The translations under genes and the position numbers were made by a program. A stretch of 64,000 nt of DNA from Variovorax sp. UMC13 (GTDB lineage: Bacteria > Pseudomonadota > Gammaproteobacteria > Burkholderiales > Burkholderiaceae_C): positions 310,001-374,000 of the forward strand of contig NZ_LZZW01000010.1 of assembly GCF_014170375.1 (NCBI RefSeq), read 5' to 3'. The first letter of the stretch is position 1; each line of letters begins with the position of its first letter. The notes under the pieces were generated by a model. The model searched no databases and was not told the origin of the DNA. It was given only the letters and a program-made list of their open reading frames with translations. Below, one piece after another: positions 8,926 through 17,373 of the stretch.

Positions 8926-10023
8926 CTATCGGGCGACACGCCCCTGCACGCCCTCGACCAGCCAGTTCATCTTGAGGACCTGCTCGTCGGCCAGCGCGCT
9001 GCCCTTGGCGATCACCACATGCCCGTCGTTGTCGCGCACGTCGGCGGCCACGGCCGCGAAGGGCCGCAGCTGGCCCGCGGCGATGTCCTTCTGCCGCGCC
9101 AGCACCTCGTCCTGCACCGCCTTGGGTACCTTGGGGCCGAAGTCGCCCACGCGGATCATTCCTTCCTTGACGCCGCCCCAGAGCTTGCCGCTCTTCCAGC
9201 TGCCGTCGAGCACGGCGCGCGCGCGCTGTGTGTAGTAGCCGCCCCACTGGTGCGTGACCGCGACGATCTGGGCGTCGGGCGCGACCTTGCGCATGTCGGA
9301 GTGGTAGGCCACCGCCATCTTGCCGCGCTCCTGCGCGGCCGCCATCACGGCGGTCGAGCCGGTGTGGAAGGCGATCACGTCGGCGTCCTGGTTGAACAGC
9401 GTCATGGCGGCGTCGCGCTCCTTGGGCGGATCGAACCAGACGTCGAGCCACACCACCTTGACCTGCGCCTTCGGGTCGACCGAGCGCATGCCCAGCGTGA
9501 AGGCGTTGATGCCCTGCAGCACCTCGGGCATCGGGAAGCCCGCCACGTAGCCCGCCACGTGCGTCTTGGTCATGCGCCCGGCCGCCACGCCGGCCAGGTA
9601 GCGGCCCTCGTAGTAGCGCGCGTTGGCGGTGGCGACGTTGGGCGTGGTCTTGTAGCCGGTGATGGACTCGAACTTCACGTCGGGGAAGTCCTTCGCGACC
9701 TTCAGCGTCGGCTCCATGTAGCCGAAGCTGGGCGTGAAGATCAGCTTGTGGCCCTGCTGGGCCAGGTCGCGGATCACGCGCTCGGCGTCGGCGCCCTCGG
9801 GCACGTTCTCGACGAAGGTGGTCTGCACCCTGGGGCCCAGCGCGGCCTCGACGGCCTTGCGGCCCTGGTCGTGCTGGTAGACCCAGCCCGCGTCGGCCAG
9901 CGGTGCGACGTAGACGAAGCCGATCTTGAGCGGCGGCGCGGCGGGCGCAGCGCTTTGTTGTGAAAAGGCGGGAGACGAAAAGCAACAGGCAGCCGCGAGC
10001 GCGGCCACGAGGTTTTTGTACAT
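8926..10023 (-). CDS. BMP-family ABC transporter substrate-binding protein (purine/nucleoside type)
   Basis: A 365-residue exported protein: signal peptide at 1-22 (LVAALAAACCFSSPAFSQQ) and a Med/BMP-family periplasmic domain. Conserved segments are KIGFVYVAPLADAGWVYQHD, GHKLIFTPSFGYMEP, ARYYEGRYLAGVAAG and AYHSDMRKVAPDAQIV. BMP receptors bind nucleosides or purines. No permease or ATPase is next to it; the importer at 25-30 kb, whose own receptor is clearly related, could be shared. It precedes guaD. The ATG has an AGAGGA ribosome site five to six bases upstream. An intrinsic terminator ends only 29 bases before the start codon. Confidence 0.9.
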   Translation of the reverse strand: MYKNLVAALAAACCFSSPAFSQQSAAPAAPPLKIGFVYVAPLADAGWVYQHDQGRKAVEAALGPRVQTTFVENVPEGADAERVIRDLAQQGHKLIFTPSFGYMEPTLKVAKDFPDVKFESITGYKTTPNVATANARYYEGRYLAGVAAGRMTKTHVAGYVAGFPMPEVLQGINAFTLGMRSVDPKAQVKVVWLDVWFDPPKERDAAMTLFNQDADVIAFHTGSTAVMAAAQERGKMAVAYHSDMRKVAPDAQIVAVTHQWGGYYTQRARAVLDGSWKSGKLWGGVKEGMIRVGDFGPKVPKAVQDEVLARQKDIAAGQLRPFAAVAADVRDNDGHVVIAKGSALADEQVLKMNWLVEGVQGRVAR

Positions 10024-10052
10024 GGTGTTCCTCTACATGGCCCCGGTGAATG

Positions 10053-10086
10053 AAAAACGCGCTGCAGCCGGGACGCCTGCAACGCG
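10053..10086 (-). terminator. Rho-independent terminator downstream of the hpa genes
   Basis: Read on the minus strand, CGCGTTGCAG pairs with CTGCAGCGCG (one G-T pair) across a 9-nt loop and runs straight into five Ts (10053-10057). It follows the fumarylacetoacetase-family gene (stop at 10108) and precedes the BMP receptor start at 10023 by 29 bases. Confidence 0.75.
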
Positions 10087-10107
10087 GGGCGGTATTTTAA
10101 GCCACCG

Positions 10108-11055
10108 TCAGCGCCCCGCCTTGGCCCGGCGCAGGTTGTCCTTCAGATGCTCCGGCACGCGCTCGTCGAAGCCCAGCGCCACGCGGCGCACCTCGGGCGT
10201 GTCGGTGGGCGCATGGCCCACGCCCAGCGCGCTGGCGCGCGGCGCGTCGATGGCCACCACCGTGCCCTCGACCCGGCCGATGCCGCTGATCTCGCAGGCC
10301 ACCACGTCGCCCGCATCGACCGAACGCGAATGGCAGGGCGTGCCCATCAGGATCACGTCGCCCGGCAGCAGCGTGATGTGGCGCGCGATGTCGGCGATCA
10401 CGTAATGCGGGCCCCAGATCGTCTCGTCGCCGATGTGGGCCTCCTGCACCACACGGCCGTTGACCGTGGTGCGCAGGGTCTGGGCGAACAGGTCGACGCC
10501 ACGCACGATGCCGGGCCCGATGGGCAGCAGCGTGTCGGCGCCTTTGACGCGCAGCATCGCGCCCTGGTCGGTGTCGCGGAAGTCCTGCAGTCCCATGTCC
10601 AGCGCGGGGCAGAAGCCCTCGATGAAGTCCCAGGCCTCGTCGGGCGTGACGTTGCGGCAGGTCTTGCCGATCACCACCGCGTACTCGCCCTCGTAGTTGA
10701 GGTACTTCACGTCGGCCGGCTTGAGGATCTGGCCGCCGTGGCCGTTGAGCGCCGTCGGCGGCTTGGTGAAGTAGGTCGGCGTCTCGCTGGGCTTGGGCTT
10801 GTTGCGGGTCTCGTGGCTGCGCGAGCTGTAGGAGATATGGACCGCGATGATCTTGCTGGGCGAGACCGGCGGCAGGTAGTGCGGGCCTTCGGCCTCGAGC
10901 AGCCGGCCGTCGTCGAGCCGCAGCCGGCCGGCGTCGGCGCCCTCTTCCACCACCGTGCCCCAGAAGGCGCTGCCGCCCACCAGCACGCGGCGGCGCTCGA
11001 CGCGCGGGCCGCGCATCACGGCGGGCAGTTCATGGAAAGGAAATTCGAAGTTCAT
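10108..11055 (-). CDS. Fumarylacetoacetate hydrolase-family decarboxylase/isomerase of the homoprotocatechuate pathway (HpaG-like)
   Basis: A 315-residue single-domain FAH-family enzyme. The metal-site pattern is visible in EGEYAVVIGK, and the substrate loop is VHISYSSRSHETRNKPK. In the homoprotocatechuate pathway the HpaG protein decarboxylates and isomerises 5-oxo-pent-3-ene-1,2,5-tricarboxylate. That assignment is inferred from neighbours hpaD, hpaE and hpaH, since family membership alone is not specific. The ATG at 11055 overlaps the stop of the dioxygenase gene by four bases (ATGA), indicating translational coupling; a GTG further upstream is less likely. An intrinsic terminator follows. 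Confidence 0.82.
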   Translation of the reverse strand: MNFEFPFHELPAVMRGPRVERRRVLVGGSAFWGTVVEEGADAGRLRLDDGRLLEAEGPHYLPPVSPSKIIAVHISYSSRSHETRNKPKPSETPTYFTKPPTALNGHGGQILKPADVKYLNYEGEYAVVIGKTCRNVTPDEAWDFIEGFCPALDMGLQDFRDTDQGAMLRVKGADTLLPIGPGIVRGVDLFAQTLRTTVNGRVVQEAHIGDETIWGPHYVIADIARHITLLPGDVILMGTPCHSRSVDAGDVVACEISGIGRVEGTVVAIDAPRASALGVGHAPTDTPEVRRVALGFDERVPEHLKDNLRRAKAGR

Positions 11056-11924
11056 GGCGTTCCCTGAAACCACATGTGGATGTTGCCGGTGCCTCTCGCG
11101 TTTTCATACGCCGAGAGCGTCTCGCCCGGCGTGCGGCATTGCGCCCCGCCCAGCGCGCCCAGCATCTGCAGGTAGTGCGCGCCGAAGGCCTCCCAGGGCA
11201 GGCGGCGGTACTCGGTGTCCCAGCGCTCGAGGATCTGGTCGTGCCGGCCCTGGCGCAGCAGCTCGATCGCGCCCTTGTCGCTCGCGATGTTCTCGGGCCG
11301 CGACACGTTGCTCTCGTGGAAGATGCGCGGATGGTTGGGCTTCCAGTCGATGCCGTTGAACTTGTGGCTCAGCGCGCCCGAGGCGATCAGCAGCACGCGC
11401 AGGTCGCTGCGTTCGATCGCTTCGCCGATGGCCTCGCCCGACTTCAGGAAGTGCGGCCACTCGCAGTTCTGGCACGAGCTCACCGTGACCACCGGCAGCG
11501 CCGGTTCCTCGAAGCGCAGGTGCTTCACGAGGTTGATGGTCGGGTACTGCCGGCCCAGGTCCGGGTGGGCGATCACGCGGTTGTAGCCGCCGCGCTCGCG
11601 CGACACCGTCTCGATGGCCTGCGCCAGCGCCGGATGGCCGCGGTAGTCGTAGGGCACGCCGTGCAGGTACCAGGGCATCTCGTCGGAGGTGTACATGCCG
11701 CTGTACTGCCGGCCGCCGTCGACCAGGTGGTAGCCGGTGGTGAACCAGTGGGTGTCGAAGATCACCGCCACGTCGGGCTTCGCTTGCGCGATCTTCGCGC
11801 GCAGCCGGGCGTAGCCGGCGATCAGGTCCGAGTCCTCGCCCGCGCCCTGGAGCCGGCGGAATTCCTCGCACTGCATCAGGCCCGGGTGGTGCGAGACCAG
11901 CGCGGCGCCAACGATCGTTCCCAT
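11052..11924 (-). CDS. hpaD: 3,4-dihydroxyphenylacetate 2,3-dioxygenase (class III extradiol, LigB superfamily)
   Basis: A 290-residue protein resembling the E. coli HpcB/HpaD type of homoprotocatechuate dioxygenase, which opens the ring with non-haem iron(II). Seen: conserved His residues in SHHPG near the N-terminus, VIFDTHWFTTGYHLVD, QYSGMYTSDEMPWYLHGVPYDYRGHP and the central IASGALSHKFNG with the histidine typical of LigB enzymes. The ATG at 11924 follows an AAGGAA ribosome site at eight bases. It lies 14 bp after the aldehyde dehydrogenase stop and overlaps the next gene by four bases, so all three form one operon. Confidence 0.87.
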   Translation of the reverse strand: MGTIVGAALVSHHPGLMQCEEFRRLQGAGEDSDLIAGYARLRAKIAQAKPDVAVIFDTHWFTTGYHLVDGGRQYSGMYTSDEMPWYLHGVPYDYRGHPALAQAIETVSRERGGYNRVIAHPDLGRQYPTINLVKHLRFEEPALPVVTVSSCQNCEWPHFLKSGEAIGEAIERSDLRVLLIASGALSHKFNGIDWKPNHPRIFHESNVSRPENIASDKGAIELLRQGRHDQILERWDTEYRRLPWEAFGAHYLQMLGALGGAQCRTPGETLSAYENARGTGNIHMWFQGTP

Positions 11925-11938
11925 GTGTTGTTTCCTTT

Positions 11939-13408
11939 TCAACGGTGGCTGAAACTGGCCTTGAACGGCTTCTTCGGGACCACGACGTCCTTGACGTCAC
12001 AGAAGAACTCGAAGCTCCAGTCGCCGCCCTCGCGGCCCACGCCGCTGCGCTTGATGCCGCCGAATGGCGCGGCCAGGTCGCGGATGCCGAAGCTGTTGAC
12101 CCAGATGAAGCCGGTGCGCACCCGCTGCGCCACCGCGGTCGCATGCGCGGCCTCGCCGTAGCAGACGCCGCCCAGGCCGTAGTCGGTGCCGTTGGCCAAT
12201 GCGATGGCCTCTTCGTCGTCGGCGAAGGTCTGCAGCGTGAGCACCGGTCCGAAGACCTCGTTCTGCACGATCTCGTCGTCCTGCCGCAGGCCGGTGAGCA
12301 TGGTGGGCTGGAAGTACTGGGCGCCGAAGCCGTGCCTGGCGCCGCCCCACAGCACCTGCGCGCCGCCGGCCACCGCGCGATCCACGAAGCCGGCCACGCG
12401 CTCGACCTGGCGCGGATGGATGATCGGCCCGACCTCGGTCGCCTCCTCGCGCGGATCGCCGACCGTGAGCTGCGCGACCTGCGCGCGCATCGCGGCGACG
12501 AAGGCCTGGGCCACCTTCTCGTGCACCAGGAAGCGCGTGCCCGCGAGGCAGACCTGGCCCGCGTTGCGGTACATCAGTGCGCCGGTCGCGGCGGCGGCCT
12601 CGAGGTCGGCGTCCTCCAGCACGATGAAGGGGCTCTTGCCGCCCAGTTCCAGGCTGCAGGGCACGAGGTTGGCGCCGGCCGCCTGCGCGATGGTCCTGGC
12701 GGTGGGCACCGAGCCGGTGAAGGACACGCGGGCGATGCGCGCGTCGGCCACCAGCGCGGCGCCGGTGCGCGCGCCCGTGCCCTGCACCACGTTGAACACG
12801 CCCGGCGGCAGGCCGGCCGCGTGCGCGGCATCGGCCAGCAGCGAGCAGGTCAGCGGCGCCCATTCCGGCGGCTTGAGGATGCAGGTGTTGCCGGCCGCCA
12901 GCGCGGGCCCGAGCTTCCAGGTCGAGAGCATCAGCGGCGCGTTCCAGGGCGTGATGATCACCACCACGCCGGCCGGGTCGTGGCGCACGATGTGCTGCGC
13001 CTGCTCGGTGTCGATGGGGCGGTCCTGCAGCGTGAGCGCGTGCTGCGCGAACCAGCGGATGTTGAGCATGGCGCGCGGCACCACGCCGTGGCGCATGCGC
13101 GAGAGCAGCACGCCGGCGTCGTTGCTCTCGAGCAGGCAGAAGGCCTCGGCGCGCTTCCCGATCTCCTCGGCGAAGCGGTCCAGCAGCGGCTGGCGCTCGG
13201 CCGCGGTCAGCGCGCTCCAGGCCGCAAAGGCCTTCTGCGCGGCGGCGATCGCGGCCTCGACATGCGCGGCCGTGCCTTCGGCGATGCGGCCCAGCAGGCG
13301 CTGGTCGATCGGGCTGTGCAAGTCGAAATGCTGGTCTGACGGCACGCGGCGGCCGTCGATGTAATGGTCGGGGGACACGGCGATGCCGGCCACGTCGAGG
13401 GTTGTCAT
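11939..13408 (-). CDS. hpaE: 5-carboxymethyl-2-hydroxymuconate semialdehyde dehydrogenase (aldehyde dehydrogenase family)
   Basis: A 489-residue NAD(P)-dependent aldehyde dehydrogenase. Catalytic landmarks are intact: PWNAPLMLSTWKLGPALAAG, the FTGS nucleotide loop, Glu254 in SLELGGKSP and nucleophile Cys287 in NAGQVCLAG. The family is broad. The specific call comes from position in the homoprotocatechuate cluster, where this enzyme oxidises the semialdehyde made by the dioxygenase. It precedes hpaD by 14 bp and is separated from hpaH by a 165-bp gap holding an interspersed repeat. Confidence 0.83.
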   Translation of the reverse strand: MTTLDVAGIAVSPDHYIDGRRVPSDQHFDLHSPIDQRLLGRIAEGTAAHVEAAIAAAQKAFAAWSALTAAERQPLLDRFAEEIGKRAEAFCLLESNDAGVLLSRMRHGVVPRAMLNIRWFAQHALTLQDRPIDTEQAQHIVRHDPAGVVVIITPWNAPLMLSTWKLGPALAAGNTCILKPPEWAPLTCSLLADAAHAAGLPPGVFNVVQGTGARTGAALVADARIARVSFTGSVPTARTIAQAAGANLVPCSLELGGKSPFIVLEDADLEAAAATGALMYRNAGQVCLAGTRFLVHEKVAQAFVAAMRAQVAQLTVGDPREEATEVGPIIHPRQVERVAGFVDRAVAGGAQVLWGGARHGFGAQYFQPTMLTGLRQDDEIVQNEVFGPVLTLQTFADDEEAIALANGTDYGLGGVCYGEAAHATAVAQRVRTGFIWVNSFGIRDLAAPFGGIKRSGVGREGGDWSFEFFCDVKDVVVPKKPFKASFSHR

Positions 13409-13490
13409 GGGTACACCTTCACAAGTCGGTTGTCCATTGCGCTACACGCCGCCCGCGGCCGACGAAACGGGTGCAGCCAAGGCGAGAGAT

Positions 13491-13568
13491 ACCGCGGAAC
13501 CGGCTTTGCCGGGCCGCTGGTATCGCCCCCTTGAGGGGGAGGCGCCGAAGGCGCTTCAGGAGTGGGAT
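13491..13568. repeat. Interspersed multi-hairpin palindromic element, copy A
   Basis: The plus strand carries ACCGCGGAACCGG, CTTTGCCGGGCCGCTGG, then a C5/G5 hairpin (CCCCCTTGAGGGGG) and a third small hairpin (GGCGCCGAAGGCGC). The first half is almost identical to copies at 26512, 31285 and 60963. It sits between hpaH and hpaE. The last part differs from the other copies and shorter stems are used. Confidence 0.75.
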
Positions 13569-13573
13569 TCATT

Positions 13574-14377
13574 TCAGATGAAGCGGACGGAGATCGAACC
13601 CAGCGGGCCATAGTCCGCATGGAACACATCGCCCGCCGCGCAGGGCACGGGCCGGGTGAACGAGCCGCCCAGCACGATCTCGCCGGCATCCAGGCCCTGG
13701 TCGAAGGCCGCGAGCTTGTTGGCCAGCCAGGCCACGCCGTTGGCCGGGTGGTTAAGCACCGCGGCGCCCAGGCCCGACTCCTCGATCACGCCGTTCTTGA
13801 ACAACAGCGCGCCGGCCCAGCGCCAGTCGACCGCGTCGGGCCGCATCGGCCGGCCGCCCAACACGATCGCGGCGTTGGCCGCGTTGTCGGCGATGGTGTC
13901 GAGCACCTTGCGCGGCGCCTTGGTCTCGCGGTCGAACTGCTCGATGCGCGCGTCGATGAGTTCCAGCGCGGGCACCACGTAGTCGGTGGCGTTGAGCACG
14001 TCGAACAGCGTCACGCCCGGGCCCTTGAGCGGCTTCGCGAGGATGAAGGCGAACTCGGTCTCGAAGCGCGGCACGATGAAGCGGCTCGCCTCCACCTCGG
14101 CGCCGTCGCGCAGCAGCATGTCGTCGAGCAGGGTGCCGTAGTCGGGTTCGGTGATCTGGGAGGCCAGCTGCATCGCGCGCGAGGTGAGGCCGATCTTGTG
14201 GCCGATCACGTGCCGGCCCTCGGCCCGGCACAGCTTCATCCACTCGGCCTGGATCGCGTAGCTGTCCTCGATGGTCATCGTGGGATGGCGGCGCGAGAAC
14301 TGTTCGAGCTGCACGCGGCTGCGCTGCGACTGCTGCAGTTCGCGCGCCAGCGCGGCGTGGATCGACGCATCGAGCAT
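13574..14377 (-). CDS. hpaH: 2-oxo-hept-3-ene-1,7-dioate hydratase
   Basis: A 267-residue member of the hydratase/decarboxylase branch of the FAH superfamily, the same length as E. coli HpaH. It hydrates the dienoate intermediate of homoprotocatechuate breakdown. Conserved segments: [49 protein letters not shown] and [21 protein letters not shown]. The start at 14377 ([14 protein letters not shown]) is family-like. It is first in the hpa operon (hpaH-hpaE-hpaD-FAH). Its upstream gap to a divergent gene contains an inverted repeat (AATGG-N8-CCATT, 14445-14462) that may be an operator. Confidence 0.87.
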   Translation of the reverse strand: MLDASIHAALARELQQSQRSRVQLEQFSRRHPTMTIEDSYAIQAEWMKLCRAEGRHVIGHKIGLTSRAMQLASQITEPDYGTLLDDMLLRDGAEVEASRFIVPRFETEFAFILAKPLKGPGVTLFDVLNATDYVVPALELIDARIEQFDRETKAPRKVLDTIADNAANAAIVLGGRPMRPDAVDWRWAGALLFKNGVIEESGLGAAVLNHPANGVAWLANKLAAFDQGLDAGEIVLGGSFTRPVPCAAGDVFHADYGPLGSISVRFI

Positions 14378-14557
14378 GAGGTGTCTCCGTCTTGGTTCAA
14401 AGTGCGGGCCACGAGTGTCGGCCGCGCCCGGCGCGCTCACAAGCAATGGTTTCGGAGCCATTCGCAAGCAGGGATTGATAGTCCCGCGCCGAACCGGGCG
14501 GCGGCTGAAGCATTCGGTTGCAGCCGCCCCGCCGGATGCTGGCAACCTCGGGGCTTC

Positions 14558-14935
14558 ATGGAAAAAAGAAATCCCTTTCAACGACACGCGTCCGCCCTTC
14601 GATGCCTGGGGCTCGCGGCCCTCATGCTGGGAGGCGCCGCCCAGGCACAGAACAACACCGGCGCGAGCTGCGAAACCCTGCGCGCGCAGATCGAATCGCG
14701 CATCGCCGCGGCGGGCGTGGCCCAGTTCAGCGTGACCACGGTCGACGCCAACGCGCCCGCCAACGGCAAGGTCGTGGGCAGCTGCGAGCTGGGCTCGAAG
14801 AAGATCGTCTACGAGGTCAGGGACGCCAAGGCGCCCGCGCAGGGCACGGCCGCGCCGCGGCCGGCCCGCGGTCCGGCCATCGTCACCGAGTGCCGCGACG
14901 GCACGGTCTCGATGGGTGGCGACTGCCGCCCGTAG
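14558..14935 (+). CDS. DUF1161-family exported protein
   Basis: A 125-residue protein with a signal peptide of about 31 residues ([19 protein letters not shown]), then a DUF1161 core: [30 protein letters not shown] and [10 protein letters not shown] Pro/Ala linker follows, ending in a short Cys-containing tail ([15 protein letters not shown]). Family function is unknown; the cysteines suggest a periplasmic disulfide protein. It is divergent from hpaH and convergent with the GNAT gene four bases away. The ATG at 14558 is chosen to fit the signal peptide. Confidence 0.75.
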   Translation: MEKRNPFQRHASALRCLGLAALMLGGAAQAQNNTGASCETLRAQIESRIAAAGVAQFSVTTVDANAPANGKVVGSCELGSKKIVYEVRDAKAPAQGTAAPRPARGPAIVTECRDGTVSMGGDCRP

Positions 14936-14938
14936 CCC

Positions 14939-15382
14939 TCAGTGCGCGTCGTCGGCGCGCGAGGCCAGCAGCAGGTAGGCGCTGTCGCCCGTGCCCCCGC
15001 TGCCGGCCTGCGTGAAGCCGCAGGCGCGATAGAAGGCCTGCGCGCCTTCGTTGAGGCTCAGGCACTTGAGCACGAAGCGCGTCTGCGGCCAGCCCGGCAG
15101 CGCCCGCAGCAGGGCCCGGCCCACGCCGCGCCCGGCCCAGGCGTGGTCCACGTACAGGTGGTGGATGAAGCGCTCGGGTGCCCAGAGCGCGATGAAGCCG
15201 ATCGGCCGCGCCGCGTCATCGAGTGCCACCCAGAGTTGCTCGTCCTGTGTCTGGGCATCGAAGTCGGCCAGCGCGAAGGCCTCGGCGGGCTGCCAGACGA
15301 AGGTCTGGCGGCGCGAGCGCAGGAAGAGTTCGCGCAGCGCTGGGGCATCGGCGGGCTCGGCACCGCGGACGGTGAAGCTCAT
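14939..15382 (-). CDS. GNAT-family N-acetyltransferase
   Basis: A 147-residue protein with the complete GNAT fold: N-terminal RGAEPADAPALRELFL, central WVALDDAARPIGFIALW, motif A HHLYVDHAWAGRGVGRALL (acetyl-CoA pyrophosphate loop) and motif B LNEGAQAFYRACGF. It transfers an acetyl group from acetyl-CoA to an unknown amine. Its ATG overlaps the stop of the LysR gene by four bases (15379-15382), so the two are translationally coupled. Confidence 0.85.
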   Translation of the reverse strand: MSFTVRGAEPADAPALRELFLRSRRQTFVWQPAEAFALADFDAQTQDEQLWVALDDAARPIGFIALWAPERFIHHLYVDHAWAGRGVGRALLRALPGWPQTRFVLKCLSLNEGAQAFYRACGFTQAGSGGTGDSAYLLLASRADDAH

Positions 15383-16296
15383 GCGCCGGCCTCCTCGGCT
15401 TCGCCCTTCCTCACCAGGAACTCCACCATCTTCGCGGCCGCGGGCTGCAGGCTCTCGGCCTCGCGGTAGCAGACCGCGAAGCGCCGGCGCGCCCAGCTCT
15501 CTTGCAGCGGGATCACCTGGACCATGCCCGTGCGCGCGGAGGCCAGGCCGACCTGGCGCGGGATCACGCTGATGCCCAGGTTGGCCGCCACCACGCGCAG
15601 CGCGGCGTCGAAGTTCGACACCACCACCCGGTAGCTCAGCGTGCGGCCGGCGCGCGCCGCGGCGCGGTGCAGCATGGTGTGCACCGCCGTGGCCGGCGGC
15701 AGGCCCACGTGCTCGAAGTCCAGCGTCTGCTCGAAGCGCAGCGTGCGCCTGCGCGCCAGCGGATGCTCGGGGTGCACCGCCACCGCGAGTTCGTCGCGCC
15801 GGTAGGGCCGGTGCTGCAGCCCCTCGAAGCCGATGCTGTCCCAGCACACGCCCAGCGACGCGCTGCCCTCGCGCACCATGCGCACCAGGTCGCGCGAGAA
15901 GCGCTCCTCGATGTCGACCTTGATGTCGCGGTGCGCGGGCTCGCGCATGAAGGCCGCCACGTCGTCGAGCAGCGATTCGGCGATGGCCGAGGCGCTGGCC
16001 ACCAGCCGCACCTGGCCGCGGATGCCGCCCGCGAAGGCCGCCACGTCGGACTCGATGCGCGCCAGGGTGAACAGCAGCGTGCGCGCATGCTCGAGCAGCG
16101 CCAGCCCGGCCGGCGTGAGCTCGACGCCGCGCCGCCCGCGCACCAGCAGCGGCGCGCCCAGCTGGTGCTCGAGCTGGGCGATGCGCTTGCTGATGGCCGA
16201 GGGCTCGATGTGCTCCTGCGCCGCCGCCTGCTTGATGTTGCGGTGGTCGCACACCGCCACCAGCAGGCGCAGGGTCTTGAGGTCGAGGTCTTGCAT
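15379..16296 (-). CDS. LysR-family transcriptional regulator
   Basis: A 305-residue regulator. The N-terminal winged helix (LKTLRLLVAVCDHRNIKQAAAQEHIEPSAISKRIAQLEHQLG) is followed by a periplasmic-binding-like effector domain from about residue 90. It is divergent from the HMG-CoA-lyase-like/CaiB/Bug operon starting at 16425 and is its probable regulator, by the usual LysR arrangement. The shared gap holds a GGAAC-N7-GTTCC dyad. The effector is probably the carboxylic acid or CoA ester that the operon handles (inference). Confidence 0.88.
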   Translation of the reverse strand: MQDLDLKTLRLLVAVCDHRNIKQAAAQEHIEPSAISKRIAQLEHQLGAPLLVRGRRGVELTPAGLALLEHARTLLFTLARIESDVAAFAGGIRGQVRLVASASAIAESLLDDVAAFMREPAHRDIKVDIEERFSRDLVRMVREGSASLGVCWDSIGFEGLQHRPYRRDELAVAVHPEHPLARRRTLRFEQTLDFEHVGLPPATAVHTMLHRAAARAGRTLSYRVVVSNFDAALRVVAANLGISVIPRQVGLASARTGMVQVIPLQESWARRRFAVCYREAESLQPAAAKMVEFLVRKGEAEEAGA

Positions 16297-16322
16297 CGCG
16301 TCTTTCTGAGAGATTCCGATCT

Positions 16323-16339
16323 GGAACTTTGCATGTTCC
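16323..16339. promoter_or_regulatory. Candidate LysR operator between the regulator and the lyase operon
   Basis: The inverted repeat GGAACTTTGCATGTTCC lies 27 bases upstream of the LysR start and 86 bases upstream of the lyase start. Dyads of this spacing are typical LysR recognition sites. A likely -10 element and palindrome (TATAGTGGGCCCAC, 16373-16386) follows on the plus strand. Confidence 0.45.
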
Positions 16340-16424
16340 GATTTACCACTGGATCATGCCATCGGGAATTCCTATAGTGGGCCCACAGCGCGCTGCAACC
16401 CGCAGCCCGACCCGGAGACACACG

Positions 16425-17360
16425 ATGAATGGATTGCCCGCACGCGCCACGGTGCGCGAAGTCGGTCTGCGCGACGGCCTGCAGAGCATCGCCACGGTGC
16501 TGCCGACCGAGCGCAAGCGCGAATGGCTGCGCGACGCGGTGGCCGCGGGCCAGCGCGAGATCGAGGTCGGCTCCTTCGTGCCGGCGCGCCTGCTGCCCCA
16601 GCTGGCCGACACCGCCGAGCTGCTGGCCTATGCCAAGACCCTGCCCGGCCTTTCGGCCTCGGTGCTGGTGCCGAACCTGCGCGGCGCCGAGAGCGCGCTC
16701 GAGGGCGATGCCGACCTGATGATCCTGCCGCTGTCGGCCAGCCACGCCCACAGCCTGGCCAACCTGCGCAAGACGCCCGACGAGGTGGTGGCCGAGCTGG
16801 GCCGGATCCGCGCGGCCCGCGACGCTTCGGGCCGCAGGACGCTGATCGAGGGCGGCGTGGGCACGGCCTTCGGCTGCACGTTGCAGGGCGCGGTCGCGCC
16901 GGCCGAGGTGCTGCGCCTGCTGCAGGCCCTGCTCGACGCCGGTGCCGACCGCGTGAGCCTGGCCGACACCGTGGGCTACGCCGACCCGCTGTCGGTCAGC
17001 CGGCTGTTCGAGCAGGCGCTGAAGATCGCCGGCGACCGCTTCTGCTGCGGGCATTTCCACGACACGCGCGGCCTGGCGCTGGCCAACGTGCTGGCCGCGG
17101 CGCAGTTGGGCGTGAGCCGCTTCGACGCCTCGCTGGCCGGCATCGGCGGCTGCCCGCACGCGCCCGGCGCGAGCGGCAACGCCGCCACCGAGGACCTGGG
17201 CTTCATGCTGGCCGCGATGGGCATCGACACCGGCCTCGACATGGACGCGCTGCTCGCGCTGCGCGCCAAGGTCGCGGGCTGGCTCGCGGGCGAGCAGACG
17301 AACGGCGCGCTGTGGCGGGCCGGCCTGCCGAAGACCTTCCCACGCGCCGCGGCGCACTGA
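16425..17360 (+). CDS. Hydroxymethylglutaryl-CoA lyase-like enzyme (HMGL/DRE-TIM family)
   Basis: A 311-residue TIM-barrel lyase. The metal and catalytic loop VREVGLRDGLQS is at the N-terminus, CGHFHDTRG carries conserved His ligands, and GGCPHAPGASGNAATEDLGFML carries the Cys-containing signature of HMG-CoA lyases. The family cleaves 3-hydroxy-3-methylglutaryl-CoA or related beta-hydroxy-acyl-CoAs to acetyl-CoA and a keto acid. A CoA transferase gene follows after 13 bp, so the pair can activate and cleave a dicarboxylic acid. A citramalate- or HMG-like substrate is possible but not proven. Confidence 0.86.
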   Translation: MNGLPARATVREVGLRDGLQSIATVLPTERKREWLRDAVAAGQREIEVGSFVPARLLPQLADTAELLAYAKTLPGLSASVLVPNLRGAESALEGDADLMILPLSASHAHSLANLRKTPDEVVAELGRIRAARDASGRRTLIEGGVGTAFGCTLQGAVAPAEVLRLLQALLDAGADRVSLADTVGYADPLSVSRLFEQALKIAGDRFCCGHFHDTRGLALANVLAAAQLGVSRFDASLAGIGGCPHAPGASGNAATEDLGFMLAAMGIDTGLDMDALLALRAKVAGWLAGEQTNGALWRAGLPKTFPRAAAH

Positions 17361-17373
17361 AAAAGAAAAGTCC

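Noticed and set aside
11925..11942. TTG start for the ring-cleavage dioxygenase gene
   Set aside because: The ATG at 11924 has a well-placed AAGGAA and gives the family N-terminus.
14445..14462. AATGG-N8-CCATT as a definite hpa operator
   Set aside because: Short arms and no regulator gene nearby; kept only as a remark under hpaH.
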